NCBI RefSeq assembly: GCF_023614235.1
Contig: NZ_CP094264.1
Location: 3,720,001 to 3,784,000, forward strand
Length of the DNA: 64,000 bases
Direction: 5' to 3'
From: Streptomyces sp. MRC013
Lineage (GTDB): Bacteria; Actinomycetota; Actinomycetes; Streptomycetales; Streptomycetaceae
Positions within the stretch are counted from its first letter, which is position 1, and each line of letters begins with the position of its first letter. The translations under genes were made by a program, and so were the position numbers. The notes under the pieces were generated by a model. The model was given only the letters and a program-made list of their open reading frames with translations. It was not told where the DNA came from and made no database searches. This document shows, piece by piece, positions 57,467-64,000 of the stretch.

Positions 57467-57665
57467 TGCACCTTCACCTCGGGATCCCGCCGGCGGGTCG
57501 GACGGCCGCGCGGTTCCACCAGAGCATACGGCGTCGTATCCCCACCGGGCGGGGTCGGGGCGAGTTGCAACGGCAGGGGGGAGGCGTGGAGGCATGGGGT
57601 CCTCCCGTGGTGAAACCGTGGCCAAGAAGGTGAGGTCATGACGGGAACCCGCCTCGCGCGTTCAG

Positions 57666-57700
57666 CTCGTCACAGCACTCGTCACAGCACTCGTCACAGC
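57666..57700. repeat. Three copies of a 12-bp direct repeat at the IS border
   Basis: CTCGTCACAGCA is present three times in tandem (the last copy lacks its final base) immediately outside the left inverted repeat of the IS element. Confidence 0.85.
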
Positions 57701-58672
57701 TAGATGAGTGAGTCCGATGTCTTCAGTGGTCGTAGGCGATCAGCGAGCGTTTGGCTGGGGCTCCGGTGGTCCAGTTGTGCCAGATCGCGGTGGCCAGGGC
57801 GAGGAGGCGTTGGGCGGTGCGGGCGAAGACTCCGGCCGGGGTTCTGCCGCCGTGCTGTTCCAGGCTGAGCCGGCCTTTGAGGGTGTCGATGACGGCCTCG
57901 ATCCACTGGCGGACCCGGGCGATCTTCCCGTGCCGGGCCGGTTCGTCCTTGCGGTCCGGCCGCACCAGGTGGGCGCCGAGCCGGTCGGTGACGAAGGTTT
58001 CGAACTCCTTCCGGCGAAGCCCTTGTCGGCCAGGAGCACCTGCCCTGCACGGACGAGGCGGTGGTCGCGTTCCAGCAGCGCGGCCATCACCTCCCGTTCC
58101 CCGAGTTTCGGGTTGGCCGGGCACCAGGTGACGGGCATGCCCTCGGCGGTGGTGACCAGGTAGAGCCTCAGGCCCCGGAAGAAGCGGGAGTGGGAGCGGT
58201 AGTAGCCGTAACCGGCGTGTCCGGCCAGGCCGGAGCGTTTGACCGTCTTGCGGGACGCGGCGCAGGGTAGCGGTGTGGAGTGGATCAGCCGGAGGTCGTC
58301 GTGCCAGGTGGGCACCTGTCGGGCGAGCATCTCGATCACGTGAGTGATCAGGGGCCCTGCGGCGTTGAGGCGTTTGTTGCAGGCGGACGGCTGGGGCAGG
58401 TAGCGGAACAGGTGCCCCAGCCGGGCGTGGGCGAAGCGGATGAAGTGCCGGGCCGAGGGGAAACCGAGCAGGACCTGGGCGACGGCCAGGCACAGCAGTT
58501 CGGCGTCCGTGAGTTTCGGGGGTCGCCCGATCCGGCGACACGGGGCCACATGGTCGTCGATGAACACGTACAGTGCCGCCAGAAGGGCGTCCAGGTTCGT
58601 CTTCACACACTGACCAACGGGCGCCCTTCGCCATGGTCGCGACCAGCACAGACAGCGGACTCATTCATCCAG
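57700..58672 (-). mobile_element. IS982-family insertion sequence
   Basis: About 973 bp bounded by imperfect inverted repeats of 33 bp (57700-57732 and the complement of 58640-58672). They share GATGA-TGAGTCCG and TGTCT and TGGTCG blocks, with seven mismatches. It contains a single transposase gene. The flanking bases show no obvious target duplication. It separates the glycopolymer cluster from the rplU side. Confidence 0.85.
57723..58606 (-). pseudogene. IS982-family transposase, frameshifted
   Basis: A DDE transposase of about 294 residues when repaired. The first frame reads MKTNLDALLAALYVFIDDHV, then KLTDAELLCLAVAQVLLGF and VLLADKGFAG. The second resumes as KEFETFVTDRLGAHLVRPDRKDE and ends with LSLEQHGGRTPAGVFARTAQRLLALA and KRSLIAYDH, all close to IS982 transposases of Streptomyces. 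One base is missing near 58010-58013 (GCCGGAAGGAG where GCC-GGN-AAG-GAG is expected). As written the enzyme is inactive unless frameshifting occurs; no slippery sequence is evident. GTG start at 58606. Confidence 0.83.
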
Positions 58673-58724
58673 GGTCCGCGTGTCGTCCGCACCTTCGGAC
58701 ACCGTCTCTTCCGGCGGGTCCGCA

Positions 58725-58974
58725 GTGGCGGATCGAAGGTGCGGGCGGTGGCGGCGGAGGCCGGGAAGGGGGCGGCCTTACACGCGTGACGGCGGTGCAG
58801 GCGGCGGCATCCGGCCCGCCAGGACCCGGCGGGTCCGCTGGTCCGGCGGTGCCGGCTGAGCCGGGTGGAGGGCTCGATGCCCTTGCGGGCGACGCGGTGG
58901 CGGACGCCGCGCTCGCGCAACCGGGACACAGGGCGTCGTAGCCGTCGGTCCTTGTCGCCGCGGAGCTTGGCCGG
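58725..58974 (-). pseudogene. Remnant of an IS5-type transposase (C-terminal part)
   Basis: The minus strand keeps one open frame that reads PAKLRGDK, then LRERGVRHRVARKGIEPSTRLSRHR and WRAGCRRLHRRHACKAAPF. It resembles the end of Streptomyces IS5-like transposases, remembered as LRERGVRHRIARKGIE, then GRHRWTIERT and LAGCRRLHRRYERKA. The RWTIERT segment with the catalytic Glu is degraded. No start, no N-terminal half and no inverted repeats are seen. It lies about 50 bases beyond the IS982 element. Confidence 0.65.
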
Positions 58975-59054
58975 CCCCCGTCGACGCGGACCGGCAGCCC
59001 TTCCGGGGCCCGCCCCCACGGGTACCCCGCCCCGTCGGTAGCGCGCCCCGCTCG

Positions 59055-59083
59055 GTTTGACCGGCCCGACGGGGGGACCTAGT
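59055..59083 (+). promoter_or_regulatory. Housekeeping promoter of rplU-rpmA
   Basis: TTGACC (59055-59060) and TAGTCT (59078-59083) are separated by 17 bases, a very good HrdB-type promoter. It predicts a leader of about 150 bases with GC-rich hairpins before rplU. Confidence 0.8.
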
Positions 59084-59241
59084 CTTGACCGTCGGCGTGT
59101 TTCCATGCGCGCCAGCTCCTGAGCACCTTCCCTCCCGGCCGGGGCCGGGGAGGCCGTTCCGACCATCCGGTCCAGTCGCGGGCCACGCCCGTGCGGGCGG
59201 CTGGCGTCAGGGGTTTCCGTTTCGAGCGAGGAGAGATCCGC

Positions 59242-59562
59242 GTGTACGCCATCGTGCGCAGCGGTGGTCGCCAGCACAAGGTTGCTGTCGGCGACATCGT
59301 TGAGGTTGACAAGATTTCCACTGCCAAGGTTGGCGACGCGGTCGAGCTCTCGACCCTGCTCGTTGTCGACGGCGACTCCGTGACCAGCGACCCGTGGGTC
59401 CTGGCCGGCATCAAGGTCCAGGCCGAGGTCGTGGACCACCACAAGGGCGCCAAGATCGACATCCTGCGCTACAAGAACAAGACCGGCTACCGCCGTCGTC
59501 AGGGCCACCGCCAGCAGTACACGGCGATCAAGGTCACGGCGATCCCGACGGCCGCGAAGTAA
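59242..59562 (+). CDS. rplU: 50S ribosomal protein L21
   Basis: A 106-residue ribosomal protein. It reads [24 protein letters not shown] and ends [19 protein letters not shown], fully typical. The GTG start has GGAGAG about eight bases upstream. rpmA follows 14 bases later, the universal L21-L27 pair. Both lie behind the promoter at 59055. Confidence 0.97.
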   Translation: MYAIVRSGGRQHKVAVGDIVEVDKISTAKVGDAVELSTLLVVDGDSVTSDPWVLAGIKVQAEVVDHHKGAKIDILRYKNKTGYRRRQGHRQQYTAIKVTAIPTAAK

Positions 59563-59576
59563 GGGACTGAGGAGAC

Positions 59577-59831
59577 ATGGCACACAAGAAGGGCGCATCG
59601 TCCACCCGGAACGGTCGCGACTCCAACGCTCAGCGGCTCGGCGTGAAGCGCTTCGGCGGTCAGGTCGTCAACGCCGGTGAGATCCTGGTCCGCCAGCGCG
59701 GCACCCACTTCCACCCGGGCGCGGGCGTCGGCCGCGGCGGCGACGACACGCTGTTCGCGCTGCAGGCCGGTTCGGTGCAGTTCGGCACCTTCCGCGGCCG
59801 CAAGGTCGTGAACATCGTCCCGGTCGCCTGA
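59577..59831 (+). CDS. rpmA: 50S ribosomal protein L27
   Basis: An 84-residue ribosomal protein whose N-terminal tail reaches the peptidyl-transferase centre. Sequence [29 protein letters not shown] and [23 protein letters not shown] is unmistakable. GAGGAGAC immediately precedes the ATG. A hairpin separates it from obg. Confidence 0.97.
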   Translation: MAHKKGASSTRNGRDSNAQRLGVKRFGGQVVNAGEILVRQRGTHFHPGAGVGRGGDDTLFALQAGSVQFGTFRGRKVVNIVPVA

Positions 59832-59865
59832 CCTGGTCGGACGCTTCGCGAGGGCGGGCCTCTCC

Positions 59866-59891
59866 TCCCGTACGGCGCACGCCGTGCGGGA
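59866..59891 (+). terminator. Hairpin between rpmA and obg
   Basis: An 11-bp stem with one G-T pair (59866-59876 with 59881-59891) and a four-base loop. It may lower expression of obg relative to the ribosomal genes. Confidence 0.55.
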
Positions 59892-59971
59892 AGGGGGTCC
59901 GCCTTTCGCTTGTTGCAGCTGAGACACCCCGTACGTCCCTTCCCTTTCCGCACCGCTGGAGGCACCCCACC

Positions 59972-61408
59972 ATGACCACCTTCGTGGACCGCGTCGAGCT
60001 GCACGTCGCCGCGGGTAACGGAGGCCACGGCTGTGCCTCCGTACACCGGGAGAAGTTCAAGCCGCTCGGCGGCCCCGACGGCGGCAACGGCGGCCGCGGC
60101 GGCGACGTGATCCTCGTCGTCGACCAGTCCGTGACCACGCTGCTCGACTACCACCACTCCCCGCACCGCAAGGCCACCAACGGCAAACCCGGCGAGGGCG
60201 GCCACCGCTCCGGCAAGGACGGCCAGGACCTGGTCCTGCCGGTGCCGGACGGCACGGTCGTCCTCGACGGGAGGGGCGAGGTCCTCGCCGACCTGGTGGG
60301 CCACGGCACCCGGTACGTGGCGGCGCAGGGCGGCCGCGGCGGCCTCGGCAACGCCGCGCTGGCCTCGGCCCGCCGCAAGGCGCCCGGCTTCGCGCTGCTC
60401 GGCGAGCCCGGGGACGTACAGGACATCGTCCTGGAGCTGAAGACCGTCGCCGACGTGGCGCTGGTCGGCTACCCGAGCGCGGGCAAGTCCTCGCTGATCT
60501 CCGTGCTGTCCGCCGCGAAGCCGAAGATCGCCGACTACCCGTTCACCACCCTCGTGCCGAACCTCGGCGTCGTCACCGCCGGATCCACCGTCTACACGAT
60601 CGCCGACGTGCCCGGCCTCATCCCCGGCGCCAGCCGGGGCAGGGGCCTGGGCCTGGAGTTCCTGCGCCACGTCGAGCGGTGCAGCGTCCTGGTCCACGTC
60701 CTCGACACGGCGACCCTGGAGACGGAGCGCGACCCGCTGTCCGACCTGGACGTCATCGAGGAGGAGCTGCGCCAGTACGGCGGGCTCGACGACCGGCCCC
60801 GCGTCGTCGTCCTCAACAAGGTCGACATCCCGGACGGCAAGGACCTCGCCGAGATGGTCCGACCCGAGCTGGAGGCGCGCGGCTACCGCGTCTTCGAAGT
60901 GTCGGCCGTCGCCCACCAGGGCCTGAAGGAGCTGTCGTACGCGCTCGCGGAGATCGTCGCCGGGGCGCGCGCGGCGAAGCCGAAGGAGGAGGCGACCCGG
61001 ATCGTCATCCGTCCGAAGGCCGTCGACGACACCGGCTTCACCGTCACCAGGGGGGAGGACGGCCTGTACCGGGTGCGCGGCGAGAAGCCGGAGCGCTGGG
61101 TCCGCCAGACCGACTTTAACAACGACGAGGCCGTCGGCTACCTCGCCGACCGCCTCAACCGCCTCGGCGTCGAGGACGAGCTGATGAAGGCGGGGGCCCG
61201 CGCGGGCGACGGCGTCGCCATCGGCCCCGAGGACGACGCGGTCGTCTTCGACTGGGAGCCCACCATGATGGCGGGCGCCGAGATGCTCGGCCGCCGCGGC
61301 GAGGACCACCGCATGGAGGCCCCGCGCCCGGCCGCGCAGCGCCGCAAGGACCGCCAGGCCGAGCGGGACGAGGCGGAGCGCGCGTACGACGAGTTCGACC
61401 CGTTCTGA
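59972..61408 (+). CDS. obg: Obg-family GTPase (CgtA)
   Basis: A 478-residue ribosome-associated GTPase. The glycine-rich Obg fold is at residues 1-157 ([37 protein letters not shown]). The G domain has [11 protein letters not shown] (G1), switch [21 protein letters not shown] (G3) and NKVD (G4). A C-terminal OCT domain follows ([15 protein letters not shown] to [19 protein letters not shown]), ending EFDPF. In S. coelicolor Obg controls the onset of sporulation and antibiotic production. Start ATG 59972 follows GCTGGAGGC. It is co-oriented with rplU-rpmA. Confidence 0.97.
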   Translation: MTTFVDRVELHVAAGNGGHGCASVHREKFKPLGGPDGGNGGRGGDVILVVDQSVTTLLDYHHSPHRKATNGKPGEGGHRSGKDGQDLVLPVPDGTVVLDGRGEVLADLVGHGTRYVAAQGGRGGLGNAALASARRKAPGFALLGEPGDVQDIVLELKTVADVALVGYPSAGKSSLISVLSAAKPKIADYPFTTLVPNLGVVTAGSTVYTIADVPGLIPGASRGRGLGLEFLRHVERCSVLVHVLDTATLETERDPLSDLDVIEEELRQYGGLDDRPRVVVLNKVDIPDGKDLAEMVRPELEARGYRVFEVSAVAHQGLKELSYALAEIVAGARAAKPKEEATRIVIRPKAVDDTGFTVTRGEDGLYRVRGEKPERWVRQTDFNNDEAVGYLADRLNRLGVEDELMKAGARAGDGVAIGPEDDAVVFDWEPTMMAGAEMLGRRGEDHRMEAPRPAAQRRKDRQAERDEAERAYDEFDPF

Positions 61409-61461
61409 CCGCCGGGCGCTCCCGGGCGCCCGTGGTCCGGCGGGGTCGCCTCGCGGCGGCC

Positions 61462-61623
61462 CCGCCGTCCTCGTACGGACCGCCGTTCTCGTACGGACCG
61501 CCGTTCTCGTACGGACCGCCGTTCTCGTACGGGTCGCCGTTCTCGTACGGATCGCCGTCCCCGTAGGGACCGCCGTTCTCGCACTCCCCGCCGTTTCCGT
61601 GCGCCCCGCCGTTCTCCCACGCC
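61462..61623. repeat. 18-bp tandem repeat (nine units) after obg
   Basis: Nine consecutive 18-base units based on CCGCCGTTCTCGTACGGA run from 61462 to 61623. Units 1-5 are nearly identical and 6-9 diverge. Read on the minus strand they give hexapeptides of the form NGGPYE, within a long open frame that lacks other gene features. The array ends about 270 bases before the next gene; that remainder holds nothing I recognise. Confidence 0.9.
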
Positions 61624-61893
61624 CCGCCCGTACGCCCCGACCGGGTCCGGTGCGGGCGGAGGCGCGGCGGCGGAGCGCGTGCGCCCCGGGCGCCCGGGCC
61701 GGACCGGGCCCCGGCGCCGGGCCGCGTGCGGTCGGTCACGGCGGTGGCCGCCCGGCCCCGCCGAGGAGGGCGGCCGGAGGGTGAACCACCGGTTTCCGGC
61801 AGGGTTCGGCCCTCTTCCCCCCGCCTTGCAGGACGGTCACGGAGGGTGCGACCATCAGGCCGTTCCCCGAGCCAAGCAAGGTAGGTCGTCCCT

Positions 61894-63405
61894 GTGTCTG
61901 CGCCTTCGTCCGCGCCTCGTGAAGCCAAGCCCCGCACCACCGCCGTCGTCCTGGCGGGGGGCACCGGTCAGCGGGTGGGGCTTGCGATCCCGAAGCAGCT
62001 GCTGAAGATCGCGGGCAAGGCGGTCATCGAGCACACGCTCACCATCTTCGAGCGGGCGGACTGCGTCGACGACGTGATCGTGCTGATGGCGCCGGGGTTC
62101 GTGGCCGACGTCGAGAGGATCGTCGCCAAGGCGGGGCTGACCAAGGTCACCCGGGTCATCGAGGGCGGCGCCACGCGCAACGAGACCACCGAGCGGGCCA
62201 TCCGCGCCCTCGGCGAGGGGCTCGCGGAGGGCGAGGACCCCAACGTCCTCTTCCACGACGCCGTACGCCCCCTGCTGTCACAGCGCGTGATCGAGGACTG
62301 CGTGGCCGCCCTCGACCGCTACCGGGCCGTGGACGTCGCCATCCCCTCCGCCGACACGATCATCGTGACGCGCACCCACGGCGAGGACGGCGAGTTCATC
62401 ACGGACGTGCCGGACCGCTCCCGGCTGCGCCGCGGCCAGACCCCGCAGGCGTTCAAGCTGTCCACGATCCGCAGGGCGTACGAGATCGCCGCCGGCGACC
62501 CGAACTTCCAGGCCACCGACGACTGCTCGGTCGTGCTCAGGTACCTGCCGGACGTGCCGATCCACGTCGTGCCCGGCGACGAGTACAACATGAAGGTGAC
62601 GCAGCCCGTCGACGTCTTCATCGCCGACAAGCTGTTCCAGCTCGCCTCCACCGCCGCCCCCGCCCAGGCCGGCGAGGACGCGTACCGCGAGCGCCTCGCC
62701 GGCCGGACGCTCGTCGTCTTCGGCGGCTCGTACGGCATCGGCGCCGACATCGCCGCCCTCGCCGAGCGGTACGGCGCCCGCGTCTACGCGCTCGGCCGCT
62801 CCACCACCGGCACCCACGTCGAGAACCCGCAGCACGTCGAGGCCGCGCTGGCCAGGGCGTACGCCGAGACGGGCCGTGTCGACCACGTCATCAACACGGC
62901 CGGCGTCCTGCGCATCGGAAAGCTCGCGGAAACCGACGGCGCCACCATTCAGGAAGCGCTGAACGTCAATTACCTGGCACCGGTGCAGATCGCCCGCGCG
63001 TCCTACAAGTACCTGGTGGAGACCAAGGGGCAGCTTCTTCTCTACACGTCTTCCAGCTACACCCGGGGGCGCGCCGAGTACAGCCTCTATTCATCGACCA
63101 AGGCGGCGATGGTGAATCTCACGCAGGCACTGGCCGACGAATGGGCGGCTGACGGAATCCGGGTGAATTGCGTGAATCCCGAGCGCACCGCGACCCCCAT
63201 GCGGACCAGGGCGTTCGGCCGGGAACCCGCCGGGACGCTGCTCTCCTCCGAGGCCGTCGCCCGCACCTCTCTGGACGTCCTCCTCTCCGACCTGACCGGC
63301 CACGTCGTCGACGTGCGGCAGCAGGACCCGACCCGTGCGGCGGGCGAGGCGTCCGGTTTCGAACAGGCCCTGGCGGCCGTCCTGGACCGTCAGGAAGATG
63401 TGTAA
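61894..63405 (+). CDS. Bifunctional cytidylyltransferase / SDR reductase (TarI-TarJ or Bcs1-like)
   Basis: A 503-residue fusion. Residues about 15-245 are an IspD/TarI-type nucleotidyltransferase: TTAVVLAGGTGQRVGLAIPKQLLKIAGK, VLFHDAVRPLLSQ, and QTPQAFKLSTIRRAYE. Residues about 265-500 are an SDR oxidoreductase: LVVFGGSYGIGADIAALAE, VDHVINTAGVL, and Tyr/Lys in YSLYSSTKAAMVNL. This architecture is known from Bcs1, which makes CDP-ribitol from ribulose-5-phosphate, so a ribitol-phosphate polymer is suggested. GTG 61894 follows AAGGTAGG. The reductase half between about 62920 and 63180 has more A/T-ending codons than its neighbours. Confidence 0.87.
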   Translation: MSAPSSAPREAKPRTTAVVLAGGTGQRVGLAIPKQLLKIAGKAVIEHTLTIFERADCVDDVIVLMAPGFVADVERIVAKAGLTKVTRVIEGGATRNETTERAIRALGEGLAEGEDPNVLFHDAVRPLLSQRVIEDCVAALDRYRAVDVAIPSADTIIVTRTHGEDGEFITDVPDRSRLRRGQTPQAFKLSTIRRAYEIAAGDPNFQATDDCSVVLRYLPDVPIHVVPGDEYNMKVTQPVDVFIADKLFQLASTAAPAQAGEDAYRERLAGRTLVVFGGSYGIGADIAALAERYGARVYALGRSTTGTHVENPQHVEAALARAYAETGRVDHVINTAGVLRIGKLAETDGATIQEALNVNYLAPVQIARASYKYLVETKGQLLLYTSSSYTRGRAEYSLYSSTKAAMVNLTQALADEWAADGIRVNCVNPERTATPMRTRAFGREPAGTLLSSEAVARTSLDVLLSDLTGHVVDVRQQDPTRAAGEASGFEQALAAVLDRQEDV

Positions 63406-63428
63406 TACTCACGGAATGTGAATTCTCG

Positions 63429-63466
63429 GGCCCCCGCATCGGCGAGAGATCGCAAATGCGGGGGCC
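63429..63466 (+). terminator. Terminator after the cytidylyltransferase/SDR gene
   Basis: GGCCCCCGCAT pairs with ATGCGGGGGCC (63429-63439 with 63456-63466) around a 16-base loop, 24 bases past the stop. Confidence 0.7.
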
Positions 63467-63543
63467 TGCTCCGTGGAGCTCCGCCCGCACGGAGACGAAC
63501 ACCCCGTGAAACAACCGGCATCCCCGTCTGGAGCAGGTTTTAC

Positions 63544-64000
63544 GTGATTTCGACCGTCATTCGACTGGCCCGAGTGGGCAGCGGGTCGGAGCTGGCCGCG
63601 GCAGTCCTCCTGGGACTCGGGTTCCCCTGTGCCGTGCTCGCCGCGCTGGTCCCGGACGTCCGGCTGTTCGCGGGAGCCGCCGCGGTCACCTACGCCGCCG
63701 ACTGGTACCTGCACCAGAAGAAGAGCTACCTGGTCGACCGGCTCAACAGCGTCCGCGCCGGCCTGCCGATCCGCTTCCTGCTGCGCCAACTGCTGCTGAT
63801 CCTGCTCCTCGCCCGCGAGAACCTCGCGGAGCAGCCGCTGTTCTACGCCGCGGTCGCCTGCTTCCTCCTCTTCTACGGCCTCCAGGCCCCGCACGGCGCG
63901 CTCACCACCCTCATCAGGCTGCGCCGCACCCTGCCGGTCGTCACCCGCAACGTCGACCTGCACGGCGTGCGCATCCCGGACGCCCCGCCGCACGCCCTGC
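63544..64000 (+). CDS. Membrane protein, N-terminal part (runs off the right edge)
   Basis: The open frame begins with GTG at 63544 (VISTVIRLARVGSGSELAAAVLLGLG) and is still open at the end of the window after about 152 residues. Visible are hydrophobic segments AAVLLGLGFPCAVLAALV, FAGAAAVTYAADW, FLLRQLLLILLLA and YAAVACFLLFYGL, separated by basic loops, then a more hydrophilic stretch (IRLRRTLPVVTRNVDL). GGAGCAGG lies about six bases before the start. The place after a TarI/TarJ-like gene makes a polymer synthase such as a TagF/TarL-type poly(alditol-phosphate) transferase with a membrane N-terminus possible, but nothing in the visible part proves it. Confidence 0.6.
   Translation, partial: MISTVIRLARVGSGSELAAAVLLGLGFPCAVLAALVPDVRLFAGAAAVTYAADWYLHQKKSYLVDRLNSVRAGLPIRFLLRQLLLILLLARENLAEQPLFYAAVACFLLFYGLQAPHGALTTLIRLRRTLPVVTRNVDLHGVRIPDAPPHAL

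Noticed and set aside
58010..58013. Programmed frameshifting in the IS982 transposase
   Set aside because: IS982 members normally encode the transposase in one frame and no slippery heptamer is visible, so a simple deletion or error is more likely.
61138..61964. Minus-strand frames containing NGGPYE repeats as a protein-coding gene
   Set aside because: The frames overlap the end of obg and the next gene's start in antisense, and the repeat alone explains the openness; kept only as a repeat with a finding.

Overview
The window is very GC-rich, high-GC-third-codon DNA with frequent GTG starts and a gene order typical of a Streptomyces chromosome (sodF, rpiB, tig-clpP1-clpP2-clpX, valS-folC-ndk, mreBCD-pbp2-rodA, an RNase E/G with long disordered arms, rplU-rpmA-obg). 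I read it as a core chromosomal segment of a Streptomyces or close relative. I see no rRNA and no CRISPR array. There are two tRNAs, Gly(TCC) and Pro(TGG).

Region 1 (1-12.8 kb) is housekeeping and metabolism: the 5' end of aminopeptidase N, a DsbA-like oxidoreductase, iron superoxide dismutase with a Nur-like site, two related APC amino-acid permeases flanking biotin transporter bioY, rpiB, an endonuclease VIII-type glycosylase, an Eis-type acetyltransferase, a membrane SpoIIE phosphatase, a small HD hydrolase, an acyltransferase and a 64-residue membrane protein. Region 2 (12.8-40 kb) carries protein folding and turnover (tig, clpP1, clpP2, clpX, with a ClgR-like box before clpP1), valS, folC, ndk, the lateral-wall/spore-wall set mreB-mreC-mreD-PBP2-RodA, a CYTH-CHAD protein, a radical SAM protein with its TIGR03936 partner, and a 1393-residue RNase E/G.

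Region 3 (40.3-57.5 kb) lies between rne and rplU, genes I expect to be close together in Streptomyces. It looks like a cell-surface glycopolymer cluster. Five of its genes match the steps of the WbpA-B-E-D-I route to UDP-2,3-diacetamido-2,3-dideoxy-mannuronic acid: 6-dehydrogenase, Gfo/Idh oxidoreductase, DegT aminotransferase, hexapeptide N-acetyltransferase and 2-epimerase. Around them are a GalE-like epimerase, several glycosyltransferases, a polyprenyl-phosphomannose synthase, a PIG-V-like membrane mannosyltransferase and a beta-propeller protein. An IS982-family element with inverted repeats and a decayed IS5-type transposase fragment mark the right border (57.7-59.0 kb).

Region 4 (59-64 kb) is rplU-rpmA-obg behind a clear housekeeping promoter, then an 18-bp minisatellite, a fused cytidylyltransferase/SDR gene (TarI-TarJ or Bcs1 type, suggesting CDP-ribitol) and the start of a membrane protein running off the end. 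Glycopolymer genes therefore sit on both sides of the ribosomal/obg island.

A striking feature is the number of apparently broken genes: one-base indels, mostly in G/C runs, in rpiB, the Eis-type gene, the dehydrogenase, the GalE-like gene, the propeller gene, a fused glycosyltransferase and the IS transposase, plus an in-frame TAG in another glycosyltransferase. Sequencing error in homopolymers is the simplest explanation, and I annotate full intended extents and give each break point. All family assignments are from motifs and memory; no database search was possible.
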